Assembly (NCBI RefSeq): GCF_037975245.1
Contig: NC_092575.1
Span: 3,353,001-3,417,000 of the forward strand
Direction: 5' to 3'
Source of the DNA: Apostichopus japonicus
Taxonomy: Eukaryota; Echinodermata; Holothuroidea; Aspidochirotida; Stichopodidae
DNA length: 64,000 nt
Part shown: in pieces, positions 10,920 to 23,500 of the stretch
Numbering within the stretch: the stretch's first letter is position 1
Layout of the letters: each line of letters starts with the position of its first letter
The notes under the pieces: model-generated
The model's input: the letters and a program-made list of their open reading frames with translations, nothing else
What the model was told of the DNA's origin: nothing
Databases searched by the model: none
Made by a program: the position numbers and the translations under genes

Positions 10920-13900
10920 GTTATGCTAGAATCTTTCTTGCCTTGGTGTCTTTCTACTACATGAGGACCGACTATGTGACAGCCACTTGGTGTTACCTGA
11001 TCAGTGGATTTCTAGATGCTCTTGATGGTCATGCCGCTAGATACCTCAATCAAGGTATAAACTTAAAAAATGAGCTGTCTATATTTGCCCACATCCATTC
11101 TTCTCTCTGTCAGGCAAGTCTCAACATAAACTGTGTTGATACTTTGGTGCGGTATCATAATTAATTGCTACATTGACTTGCACACTAAATTTGTTACATT
11201 CTAAAGGTCGCTAGAGCATAGATAATAGTTGTCAACTGATAGTACATGTCCTTCAAATGATATATGACTTGGACTATCATGGCATATACAAATTAACCCA
11301 CAATGACTGTTTAGAATTTAAGCTAGAGAAAGTGAAAGTTAAGCATTTTATGTAGTCCCCAACACATGTGACAGCTCTCTTTCCAGAATCTTCCTGTTTT
11401 CCCCACAAATTTGTTAAGGGTCTTACATCACTTACAATCCTCCTGACTTGCAATCCTCCAATCATAAGGTCCCCAGTTTGAGTCACTCCAAGATTAATGT
11501 ATGTCGTCTAGTTACAGAGTTGTTGGCAATTGACAATTCATAATCATGGACATTAAATATAAATCTAAGAGACTGACTTCTGTCAGCTTGCGGCTTTGAT
11601 AAGCCAATGAGGTTTCTTCGCGAGTTCCTGCTTGCAGAAAGATCTAAAATACATACATACATACTTGTAGACTATCTGTAATTGATTTCATCCTCTTCAA
11701 ACAACCAAGGATAAAACATAATGATAAATGGCTATGTAATATGCCAAACAACTTCTGCAGGTCCACTTAGGCAGTTTTCTTGATTGTTAACATTTTGGGC
11801 AGAAGGAAACTAAGCATATTATGGTAGGCTACGTATCCCTTTGTTGTCTGAACTGTTAGATCTTACTAATGTCTTGAGACAATACTGTGGCCTTTCAAAG
11901 CAACTACAACACTTAACACAGACTGACCACAGTTTTACCATCAGAGGTACCCATCCTAGTTTTTCAATTCATACAGTATCTGGGCTGAAGAATTTATTAT
12001 TTGTAACAGTCGAGGCTTAATAATCACTACCTGTGACTGGATGAAGAGAAAAACTTAGAGAATAGGGTTGACAACTTGAGAGCAAAATGCTTTCGTTACT
12101 AAAATAAAACTTGCAAGATTCCCCTTTTTGTCAATCACATAAATGTTACAATGAAACAAATGTCATTCCTAACTGTCTGTATCCTTTTCAACTGATTATA
12201 TGTGCAGCAGAAATATATTAGTTTGCTTAGGTATCATAATCAGTATACAGAAGCAATGTGGTTGTTACTCTTACAGTATCCATCCTGGTAGACCTTCATA
12301 TGTGACTTAATATGCTGTATATTATTATTATGATACTTGTTTAAATTAAATATATATTACAAATGTCACAGACTTGCTCATTTCATTTCATTACATGTTG
12401 ACATTTTTTGGATCTTGAACCATATTGACCAATAACAACCCAGCCACTAGTACCACCACTGAATATTCATAATGAACACTGCAGGCAAATTAGATATTCA
12501 ATGTAAAGAATGTTAAGCACCCATAAATTAATAAAAGATCTTGCAAGTGACACCCACTGCCTAGCAAGCAGGGACATTGACATACATGGGGCTTCCATGG
12601 GGCTTCCATGGGGCTTCGGTATGACTACATGGCATGGAAAAGTAATGCGGTGGCATAGAGCTACTGTACAAAATATGGTAGCATGTACCCAGGGTCACTT
12701 ATGGGGCAAAATGGGGGAATTATCAACTAGTAATCTCTTGCAAATTGAACAAAATCAAAAGTAAAATATTTACAGTTGCACTAACAGTACTTATCATCCT
12801 GTTAGAATTTCATATGTGACTTAAATGCTTTGGCAGTATAGTATTATACTTAATTTATTTTAAAATACTACAAATTTGTCACAGAATTGCTCATTTCATT
12901 TCATGATGATCATATTTGGATATTGGACCATATTTTGAAGCTTTGATAGTTTCATTGTACTTTTTCTTTATGATTATTTTATAGTTTAGTTTTATTTTAC
13001 TTTATAGTTTCAAGTAAAATTGTTCATATCCTACAGACTATTTACATTAGTCATGAATAAAACATTTCCAACCCCCCTCCCCATCTCGTTAGGAACCAAA
13101 TTTGGCGCAATGTTGGACCAATTAACAGACAGATGTGCGACCATGTGTCTCCTTGTGACTTTGTCCGTATTCTATCCGAATTACATGTTCTGGTTCCAGC
13201 TCAGCATGGCTCTTGATGTCGCTAGCCACTGGCTTCACCTTCATTGGTAAGAATGAATTACCAGGCCGCTTAATTTTAACATCTTTAATCATGTACCGTG
13301 ATATGTAAAGGCGTGGTGTAGCGGTTAAATTTCCCGCCCCACAATCATTAGGTTTCCGGTTCAAATTCTGACCAGGAACGTAATTCTCTTGATCGATTCA
13401 AAATTGCTGCTTTACAGTGCTGTTGGTATTCCTGGTTTTGCCAATTGGGATTTAGAGATGGTTTCATTCGTTTCTATGAAACTTTGTTCACCACAGCTGC
13501 ACTGCAGTGATGATGAATGAGGTGCCCCCTCCCCCCTCCCCTCCCCCCTCAGTATTTGAGAAGGTGGTCAGATGCCGAGGTACTGTACACTCTCGTCCAT
13601 TGCATGGGGATGTTAAGGAGCGCTCCCACGAGCATGAATGGGTTCCCTCGTAACTCTCTGAACACTATGGAAAAGAGTATGTGGTATAAGCCGGTGTACA
13701 TCTGCAAGCATCGCATGGATAGGGTTTCAAATGAGCTTCTGATGGCTTCCTAGTACTTTTGAATTGACAGAATCGGACTAGACAAAAAATTCCTAGTGTA
13801 CAATACAAAAATAATATAATATGTACATAAACATGCATAAATACACACATTTCACAAATGAACAGTGAAAAATTCTTCAATATATATTTTTGGTCGAATC

Positions 13901-16578
13901 CTGCAAATTTTTTGAGGGAATTCTAGAAGTAATCATACATACATGTGACTTTTATCGAAAGAACAAGAAATAAGCTTGTTTCAAATGTTGTTTCTCAGTT
14001 GTTGAATTTGGTCCCTCATTGGCCGAAGAGATGAAAGGCTTGGTTTAAACTTTTTTTAACCAAGCCATGGTATTATTGTGTTGTGTGTGTGTGTCTGGGA
14101 CCAACCTTGCAACCTTTTCACACAAATTGATCTTTTTTAATTCTTGTTTTTACACTTAGAGTGTCTTTCTTTTGCCTTTCTTTTCCTTCATTCAGCTCCA
14201 CCATGCAGGGCCAAACTAGTCACAAGTTCATTGATGCATCTGGGAATCCAGTCTTAAGGATCTACTATACATCCAGGGTAAGGTACAATAGAGGATGTTA
14301 AAAGCTCTGTACGCCGCCCCTCTGTCATGCCCCTGTTTGCATCCATCCCCTGGAACGATTATTAAAGTCTGCCTGCCCCTTGACAATGGTTCAGGGATCG
14401 GTAATAAAAAGAGCATTATAGAGAGAGATATTCTGTGATTTATGTCTCCAGACATACAATTTTCACAATTTTAGGCCCTTAATAAAAATTGCCAGTGCAT
14501 AAAAAACAAATCTACTGGCTAAGATCAAAATTCGCACTTGCATTAGTGCAAAATCCCTGATCCATTATGAATGTCTGAAAACCGCTTTGACAGAAAATAA
14601 CAAATACATGGAAGGGTTCGCAGAATAACACTTCCTGGCAGCCATTTTGAATAAGCCAAGAGAATCTGGTTCCTGATGAGGTTTTTAATCCGGGTTCTAA
14701 TGATTATGGAGCTGACACTCTAACTCAGGGGTGGGCAACTTTTTTGAATGAATGGTCCAGATATAAGGGGTGAAAAGTTGACTGGGCTGCACTTAACCAG
14801 CGACCTGCTGTTGATTTCAAACCTTTGATTCCAAGGATTTTCAAGCAAAAGGTGTGTGTACTTAATCTGTATTCACATAAACATAATGTCAAAACAGTAC
14901 ATTTGATAATTAATGGGAATAAATAGGCCTACCTGACAGCATCATTAGTGCCGATAAATTCTAAGCAGCTAGCTCGTTTTTTGTTATGATGGAAAATAGC
15001 TTGATTTTTTTCCCTTTTTCTTGAGATATCTCACAGGCCGCAAAAAAAATCACTGGCGGTTGCCCACCCCTGCTCTAACTGCTACACCACACCACGCTGT
15101 GTATATGCAAAAAGAGGCAAAAAGAAGAGACTCTCCAATAATTGGAAGGAGATGTGACAAGTCAAAGTCACTGCTTCTCATTGTGATGGTCCTTTGGTAT
15201 CGTTGTGGCAGCGATGAACTAAAATCAATATAAAAGACTGCTCTGATGGCAGCAGCTATTGTCTATCAATGTAGAAATCACTGTTGCTGTTGCTATGGAA
15301 ACATCATCCTTACCCTGTGCGGTGAAGAATGATGAATGTTATGCTTTCCTTTCAGCCATTCTTGTTCTTCATGTGTGCCGGGAACGAGCTCTTCTACGCA
15401 ATGCTGTATCTCCTGTACTTCCAGGACGGGCCACCGAGTAAGCGTCCTATTTACATCTTTTGTACAACTTAAGACCAGCATCATGCACTGTCACAATCTG
15501 ATGGCGCTGTTCTCAATCTATAAATGTTAAAGATGGTGTGTTTGCATATATCTGACTAATTTGCAGCAGGAACAGAAAAAAAAACTTCTTCCTGACTTAG
15601 TTTTAAAAGAAAACAGGTATAATTCGGGTCTGAGTGTAGGTAACCTTACCAGCACCGAAAGATAGAGGATTAACTGTCAGGACAGGATCCAATAGGTATG
15701 ATGTTGGCTTTCACATGTGTTCACAGATTGAGGACTCCGCGTTTGGACTTTTGCGAATTTTGTCAGAGTTGTAGAATCTTGGGGTACACCACGCATGTGG
15801 CGGAGAATTGCCTATGGTGATAGCTGCTGAATCGGGACCTAAAAGTTGACATACATAAATGAAACATGAACTAAATCTGAGGTTGTGCAAAAAAAAAAAA
15901 AATTAAAGGAATAAAGAACCAGGAAGGAACAACTATTCACTTCGTCTTTCAGTGATTTCAATACGAGATATAAATATATTGCAAAGTTGAATGCACAGTC
16001 CTTGAAGTTAAACATGGTTAGAAATCCTTCCAACATCTAGGATATGTGCATCACATAGGATGTGTTTCACTGTTTCAGTGTTCAATTGGTCATTGGCTAT
16101 GGTTTGTACGAACATCACAGAAATGGAAGAGCTTGACCTCAAAGGCATTGAAGTTACGACTGTTAGGTAGCAGCCCTGTACGTTCACCTATCACTGTAAC
16201 TGTTGACTTTAAGTTTACCCTGTCCCTTATTTACAAATTAATGGAAAACAAAATGTTTAGCACTTCCAGTATCGTGTCGACAATCTTGCACACATACCAC
16301 TGTAACTGTTGGGTTAAAGTTTACCCCTGCCCCTTATTTAATATTTTATTTATTTATTATAATTTTCTTTCGCACTAGTATTATTGTGTTGACAAGCGTA
16401 CTCGTCTTCTCTTACAGTTTTTGGAATTGTGGGAATGTTTGAATTATTGGCATACATGACGGCTCCGATCGCTCTGGCCAAATCAGCGATCAGCCTCGTA
16501 CATCTGATCGTGGCGTCCAGAAACATGGCCATCATAGACGGGGCTGAAAGAGAGGCTGCTTCACAGAAATCAAAATAG
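10920..16578 (+). CDS. CDIPT: Phosphatidylinositol synthase (CDP-diacylglycerol--inositol 3-phosphatidyltransferase), 5' partial
   Basis: Exons: 10920-11054, 13093-13246, 14196-14277, 15356-15437, 16418-16578 (TAG at 16576). All have AG/GT borders and matching phases. The enzyme joins myo-inositol to CDP-diacylglycerol to make PI in the ER membrane. The first exon starts GYARI as in animal CDIPT. The CDP-alcohol phosphotransferase signature DG(x2)AR(x8)G(x3)D(x3)D is complete: DGHAAR ends exon 1 and GAMLDQLTDR opens exon 2. The motif is thus split by an intron in the Gly codon after NQ. Other family blocks are LDVASHWLHLH, SGNPVLRIYYTSR, CAGNELFY and TAPIALAKSAISLVHLI, and the basic C terminus ends QKSK. 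About 205 residues are seen, against 213 in human. Only the first few residues are missing, because their exon was not found. A poly(A) signal AATAAA lies at 16905. Confidence 0.93.
11400..11675 (+). mobile_element. Possible tRNA-derived SINE ending in (CATA)n
   Basis: A B-box-like word (CCCAGTTTGAGTCACTCC) is followed by a body containing GCGGCTTTGATAAGCCAATG and a short (CATA)n tail at 11651-11668. No clear A-box was found. It lies in the first visible CDIPT intron. Confidence 0.35.
12283..12935. repeat. Diverged direct repeat pair in a CDIPT intron
   Basis: Blocks at about 12283-12427 and 12795-12935 share TTTCATATGTGACTTAA, a TA-rich centre, and GCTCATTTCATTTCAT followed by a similar tail. 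The copies are well diverged, which suggests an old local duplication or two insertions of one repeat. Confidence 0.6.
13305..13480 (+). mobile_element. tRNA-derived SINE, plus-strand copy
   Basis: The head carries an A-box-like GGTGTAGCGGTTAAAT and a B-box-like CCGGTTCAAATTCTGACC, spaced as in a tRNA. A tail with ATTCTCTTGATCGATTC follows. The minus-strand element at 14600-15100 shares the head, the AATCATTAG block, CAGGAAC and ATTCTCTTG, so both belong to one SINE family. It lies 60 bp after CDIPT exon 13093-13246. Confidence 0.7.
14600..15100 (-). mobile_element. tRNA-derived SINE, minus-strand copy, interrupted by a hAT MITE
   Basis: Read on the minus strand from 15100, GGTGTAGCAGTTAG (A-box region) is interrupted at 15072-14726 by the MITE described next and resumes with the 8-bp target duplicate. 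It then continues through AATCATTAGAACCCGGATT and ATTCTCTTGGC. It matches the SINE at 13305-13480, so the nested order is SINE first, MITE second. Confidence 0.7.
14726..15072. mobile_element. Non-autonomous hAT-type MITE with perfect termini and 8-bp target duplication
   Basis: The element is 347 bp long. Its ends are CAGGGGTGGGCAAC and the exact complement GTTGCCCACCCCTG. It is flanked on both sides by the identical 8-mer CTCTAACT (14718-14725 and 15073-15080). Eight-bp duplications and CAGGGGTGGGCAA-like ends are hallmarks of the hAT superfamily. There is no open frame inside, so it would depend on a transposase supplied elsewhere. It sits within a SINE in the CDIPT intron between exons 14196-14277 and 15356-15437. 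Confidence 0.9.
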
Positions 16579-19500
16579 TTGGCTCGCAAGGGGTAAGATT
16601 TGGCGGATAATAAATTAGCGACGAGCTATGATGATTTAATCCTTTAGTAATTAACAGCAGGATCTTCTTGTCACCGTGAAAATAAAAACAGATTGGATTA
16701 TCTTAAAGTAACTAAGGTACATGCCGTAGTAGTTTAGAACATAGATATCCGTTGCCATGTATCCATATTTCCATTGCTATATATCCGTTGCTATATATCC
16801 GTTGCCATGTTTAACAATCTGCACCATGAAACCAGTCTACTATATGCTCTATTTTTTTATGCTCTTGTATTTTAAAAATTTGTTAGCATGATGTTAAGAG
16901 TTGAAATAAATAGGTTTTGTAGGTCTTGATAATAACACTACATGTTTCTTGTCATAAAGTCTTACCTCTAATATAAAATTGCTATTAGTGCGGTATTTGA
17001 TGTGTATGCCCTTATGGTTTGCATTTGGCGGGGGGGGGGGGGGGTGGGGGACTGGACCTGCCGTCTGCGTTGTAGTTGTCACAAAAAATCCAGTGATACT
17101 TGTCTCAAACCGCTTGAGGAATGGTGAGGTCACGGAAATCGTACTCATCAAAATCGTGCTGATAAGGCAGCACTGTTTAAAAAATGAGCAGATTTCTGTA
17201 AGGAAAGACCTACGAATAAAGTAAATTTTTGGTACGCAACAAATTTTTCTGTACTAGATTCTTTACTGGGGGGGGGGGGGGAGGGGTGGTGATGTGGTGA
17301 TGTGGTTCTAGTTACAAAAGATTTCAGAGTCAGACTGAGAAACAAACAGTGGTGTTGAGAAGCAGGTCAGACCTCTGTGACAATATTGTCATTGTTTACC
17401 TCCTCCCTGAAGCTTTCATTCTTACTGACCTCTTCCCCCCCTACCCCCACCCCCCACCTCTCATCAGGCCTAGAGAAATTACATATCAATATTACCTGCC
17501 CTGTTTGGAATGATGAAACGTACAGTGCAAGGCAAAATACAATCATAAAAGGATGCATTGTAACAGACTTTTACTTTTTTTCCATTCTTAAACATTTAGG
17601 GACTGCTCACCCAACTGTGGTCATCTCTTTCTGTTTGTGCAGGTTTTTGAAAGCTGTATGTGTGCTTGTCTGCTTTCAACGCTACAAATTTTTGGACCAG
17701 CAACTCAGCACGGGAGCAAAGAACCTCTTTTCACAGGAAGTGCGAACAATTGTAGACATTGTCGAATGTCAACCAGTATCGAGGTCACATTACTCATGAA
17801 AATTTAGTTGTTGAATAATTCGGAATAATTGTTTTAATAATAAAACCAAATGACTCATTTAAGGCTATGTTCCAGCTAGAAAAATAGAAAACCTTTCTGT
17901 ATCATGAGTTTTCATCATTTATTCCAGACGTAGTTTATTCAGAGCTTTTAACCTGTGTTTTTGTCAGCAATTATTAACTGAAATGTTTCATACAATTATT
18001 GGGAAAATAAATAGTGGAGTTGATAAACTGATGAATCTTGAAGTATGGTGGCAACTATATATTTGTTAAATAAGGCGAGACATCCTCTCTGGATGGTATA
18101 GGGGTGTTCTTTAAGAGGACAGCAGTAGCCACGATCTTGCTGATCTTTCCCTCTGGTTTAGTTCTGTTCTTTTACTACTTAGATTTTTACCATTGGTTTG
18201 ATCAGATTTTAACCAGCAATTGAAGAAAGAATTATATTTGTTACAGTTGGGAGTCATGCATGTGGCGAAGCTTTGGACAAACGGGTGAAATAATTTACAA
18301 AAAGGTCTCCAAATATATAAGATTGATGTTTCCTTGTTTCACCGTCGTGGCAAGTTTGGCTGTATTTTCGTTATTAAGGCATCGTAGATTTAAAATTGGG
18401 ATTGAAAAAGCTGTTACATATGCTATGTATAAGACTGTGCTATAAGTTTAAGGGAACACGCTAAGTTACCTTACACCACCACTTCAAGTCTTTGAGGACG
18501 AGTAAGGAACTTTGGCAAGATTGCTCTTGGAAAAAGGCAAAGTTTGATAGGTTGCTAGCCTAATGGTTCTTTGCCAATATTAATTTTACACTCCTAGACC
18601 ATTTTACATGGGGTGTCGTGTCGACAACCCTACTTCCACAAGTACTGCTATGTAAAGTCTAGCATCTACTGCTGAAAATTTCTGGTATTTGTGACCTTCT
18701 GTGGTTATGATTGAAAAAAATGTATTATTGGATAGCATATGAACGATATGCAGAATGTTGCGATGAGGAATTAATTTGAAGAATTCCGGTAGGATATTCA
18801 GAGAAGATAATGTTGTACTTTTTTTGTGATTATTTGATGTCATTTGTAAGAAATGTGCAATTTTTTGTTGTTGTTTGTTAACTACTTTGTTGTTGTTTAA
18901 TGGTAGTACATGCAACCCTACACTGTATGGCAATAAAGTTTCCATTTGCAAAAATGGCAAAACCATAAAAAAGGATGTATTTTTCATATTTATGTCATTT
19001 TGTTCATGAACCCAAAGTAAACTTGAAGACTTTTTTTGTAAGCCAGAATGTATCAAGGAAAGGCAAGAAACTTGGTAATTTGCAGAGAACTTGTACTTTT
19101 TTTCCCTTTTAGTGGGAACCTAGAAGCTTGTGGACAGGGATGCATTACTCAGCCATTTCCATTATTATACAAACATGAAACTGTGTACCTTTCAATGTTG
19201 GGCTTGGTAAAGAAACTGCAACCTCACTGATCGGAGCAATTTATTATACCCTTGGCACCTATTTTAAGTTTTCAATCTGTGACTGAATCTCTGACCCCAT
19301 GGGTCTGCCCTCCCCAACTCAAATTTGTTACACCGTGCACCCCATCCCTGAGGCCTTTACTTTTACTGATAGTATTGCCCAAATTGGTGATCGCCACCCT
19401 TCCCCCCTTTTTTCTTGCATGCATTTAGATGGAAAGAAAGTATTAATAACTCCTCAGAGAGTCATATGCTCATACAATCCCGACACAAATTATGTTGGAT

Positions 19501-20518
19501 TTACAAAGCGATATTATTAGCGTATTCATGTTCACATAGCCTATGTACCTGTCCGCAACATTGATGATATCCAGTTGTAGCCATAAGAATACATATTTCT
19601 ACGGTGTTACCTAGCCGTATTTAAATGTGTAGGCGCGATCGAGGCATGAGGGGCCGATTTGTGCCATTGCAACACTTGTTTTGAAACACTGCTTAGAATT
19701 TGTATGCATAAATGATATTTACTGAAATATGAAGATTTCAGTCAAACTTGGACGTCTAAACCACGAATATCTAACAGTTTGAAAATTAAGAAAATCGGCT
19801 CCCGTCATGACATCCCTGGTAAATTTCAACGTAAATCCAACACAGCGTTCTCTCTAGTGTTACTCTTAGTTTTACCGTTAGGTCTTACTACTCATAACCT
19901 AGCCTATGCAATTGTTGCTATGTGCTACTGTTAGGCTAGTTAGTAATGCGTACAGTGACCTGCGAGTTTTTGTAGGCCAAGTAAGGGTGAAGGGTTTGAT
20001 ACATGGGAATAGGCATATCTAGCGTGGTGAGGGTGAACTCGATAGCAATTTGTTTTAAAAATTTCTATACATTGATACATTTTTTTATTTTTATCTCAGA
20101 ATTTTATCTCAAGAAACTTATTGCACTCAGTGTTGTTGCTAAGCTAGACGTTAATGTAGGCCAACTAGTCTAGGCCTAGACCTATGTTAATAATAATACA
20201 GAAATACCTGTAGTCTGACTTAATTTGACTAGGTTTTTGTGTCCTTTGATGTTTTTTACCCATTAAAGAACTAGGCCTAAGGGTATTTGTATAGATAATA
20301 TTCTTATATTCTCAATTTTTGTTTACAAATGTTGACATATTTCAACTAACTAGGTTATTTTAGACAAGGTCAATTTCTTTAAACTTAGGCCTAGGTCTAA
20401 GTCTAAGATTAGGCTATCGGAACAGAAAGTCTAGGCTAACTCTGTACAAATTTATCCTATCGAGTGTATTCTTGTAACAATGAACAATGATTTTCTTCTC
20501 TCGGATTTCATTCAATAG
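16579..20518. other. CDIPT 3' region and intergenic space; missing 5' exon(s) of the next gene expected here
   Basis: AATAAA at 16905 is the likely CDIPT poly(A) signal. Then come poly-G runs (17030, 17269), short tandem copies of a TATCCGTTGCTA-like unit at 16745-16810, and AT-rich sequence. One exon-like stretch (17643-17799) has a good acceptor but no recognised homology. No start exon for the NIP45-like gene could be identified. Confidence 0.45.
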
Positions 20519-23500
20519 GAAGAAAGTACTACATTGCCGCCCACCGTGAAGAAAAAGAAAAAGGCATGCACAAAGAGGAGAATTCTAAGGCCTCAAGATA
20601 ACTTTGAGTCTTCCAATATTTATTCAGTGAGCAACATCCGTCAAAATCCCTTTCAGCTGTCATTAATAAATGGAGATTCAGGTAGGTTTTATTAAGTGAT
20701 GAGATACCATTTACATACATTGAGAGTAATCAGCAAGTTAAGCCAGTAATCATCAGAGCATGATTCCATTAATGAGAGTATGAATAAGCAAGCTTCCCCT
20801 TCTCCACCTGGGTCTCCTTTCCCAAAATTGGAGAAGCAAAAGTTTAAAAGGAAAAGTGTTGTGTCATGTGTTGTAAAAGTCATGGCAAGGGTCAACGGTT
20901 TTTCTTATTTTTTTTTCTGCTTTTCGTTTTAGCACCATCAGTTCCGAAGTTGTTGTTTAAGTTTTTGTCATAGTTTCTTTGTAAACATAAAATTTGGAAG
21001 CAGTGTGGAGAAACTTTTACATTTGAAGCAGAAAGATTTTGCATCCAAGACCTCCATCCAACAGTGTAGTTGTTTAAAGTTCATCAATATTGCTGCCAAA
21101 TATGATAGAACCATGTCAGATGATGTTCACTCATCCTCAAATGTGAACTAACATTTTCTTGCCACTTTCATAGTATTCCCCCCAACCGAGACATTAAATG
21201 GTCTATTCCAGCAGTCCTTATTTTCTGGGGATAAATGTTTTAGGGCCAGCACCTTCGAGAAAAGTACTTTTGAGAAACTTCTAGCAATTAGCTAGTACTA
21301 TGCAATCAAAATGATGTGATTTTTGTGAAATTGAGACTGTATTTAATTATTGATCATACGGTCATAATGAGGATTGATAAAAACTTCTTTACTTTCCTCA
21401 CATTATAATTATCTGTTGCTTTTTAAGTTGATTAATTGGAGGTGAGAAAATTGTTCGTAAATAGCTTTAAAGCAAACAACAACTGGGTCCCCACATTGAT
21501 TGAGAGTGTTGTGGTTAAGGCAGTGGACTTTTGATCTGAGGATTGCAAGTTCGAGTTCTGGCTGGATCACTACTTTATGTCCTTGGGCTAGGCACTTTAT
21601 CTCCATCGCCTCTTTTCCCCCAGGTATATGAATGGAGGGGGACCTGTGAGATAAACTGTCAGCTGGGCACTGTTTATCCGCTGCCATGTGGAAGGATTGT
21701 CTCTCTGTCTGACAGGTTATGTTGACCAGGGCGATATTGTGATGGGCCTTGAGCACCGTTACCGGTGCATATGTCTGGGCCTTTATAAATCTAATGATTA
21801 ATTTAAAAACACAAAATTTGACTTTTGTCCCTGTCTCTGTCTTTTGTCAATGCTACAGATGAGGAAGAAAATGTTGAGCAGTTTCAAGCCAAACTGAATG
21901 CCCGAATCAATAAATCTGGGAAACCATCCGGGTCCAAGAAATCCAAGACAAGAAATACAGAGACTGTGCCTGATGATGAAGAAGATATGTAAGTATCTTG
22001 TTTTTTTTGTCAGTGTCGACATAGTTTTAAAAATTGACGTCTGTCGATCCAGCAGACGACCTCAACGCTCCTTTCAGATTGGCCGAAATAGCAAAGTTGA
22101 TTGCCCAATCAGAGTGGCATATTTTAGTGAATGGTACGTCTGACTATTTCAATTGTACGTGAAAGAAGACGTATTTACAGTAAAGTTCTCAATCAATCTA
22201 CAGTGACAGGGTCATAAACTTGTGTTCCACATTTTTCACGCATCCATATAGCATAACCTTGGAGAGCATGTGGTCTAGTCGTTTAAGGTAAACGGCTCGA
22301 GTCCTGGCTGGATCATTGCGTTGTATCCTTGTGTGAAATGCGTTATCCCATTTGCCTGTCTTCACCTATAGTAGATGTATTATAGGACTTGTGAGGCAAC
22401 TCGCATACAAAGTCGAGTGCCCCAGATTATTGCTGCGACCCAGTGGGATCCTCCGGGGGGAAAGCATAGATGTGGCACACTGTGGTGTCAGGGAGTGACT
22501 GTTTGCAAAGTTGTGAGAGCTGCACTTGGGTCCGTTGGAGTGACTACAGTGACAAGTCACTAGTTACTGTGGGCTGACTATTGTAAAAGATCTGTGTGAT
22601 GTCCTTGATACAAGACGGTAAACTAACACGACTATCACTACTTGATATGGGAAGTTTGTGGAAGAAACGTGATAATTCACTACTGTACTGCAAATCCTGC
22701 CGGATTTGGAAATTAATTCTGTAAGAATTTGCCACACTAAGTTTAGCCTAACTCATTGCAAAACTGCAAAGCTTTAGATACTTTTGCCTCAGGTCTGAGA
22801 AGAGTAAAAGAATCCTGAAATCGTTATTTAGTGAATAGTTATGAATATTTTATTAATTTATTCTCATATTCATTTATTCATTTAATAATATTTTCATTTA
22901 TTCATTTGTTCAGTTATTCATTCATTAATTTGTTCATGTATTCATCTACTCAGTTATTCAGTTTGTTATTCATTTGTACAAGTAAGATGTTCTGAGGAAT
23001 CAGTAATTACCATATATGTTGGTTGTTATTATAGTCTTCACGTTAGCACACCAGAGGCCACTCCTTCAAAACTTCCCTCGCCGTCACCACCACCGCCGCC
23101 TCCTCTAGAACTGGAACGGCCCAGAAATAAACGGCTGGATAAGACTGTCAGGTAGGAAGATTGGTTTGTTCGTATTTCTATTTCTGGTCTGGGTCATCGT
23201 GGTGTACTACAGTACAGGATTTGATGTGTTGTATCAGTTTAAATGAGCTAAGATTTATTATCTGGCTGATTGTAAAGAGGGACAAGCTATTCAGATGGAG
23301 GTTTTCAACACACAGTGTAGAATAATTCTCTCTTCTCAATTAGTGTTACAATGTGTGCCCTTTGGAAATATCCCTTAAATTTACACCAGTGAATATACCT
23401 GGACTATTAAGGAAGCTTTTAATATGAGGTCGGTCTGCTCTGGGACTAGTCTGTGCCAGATATGGAGGTGGTGATATGTACCATTTAAGTGAATGCCATT

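Noticed and set aside
17643-17799. Exon-like stretch with a good acceptor ending in TGA
   Set aside because: The reading (RFLKAVCVLVCFQ and onward) matched no family, and no upstream exon with a fitting phase was found. It may be CDIPT 3' UTR or chance.
18604-19056. Minus-strand frame of 150 codons
   Set aside because: AT-rich, with no motif or splice structure. The length is possible by chance at this base composition.
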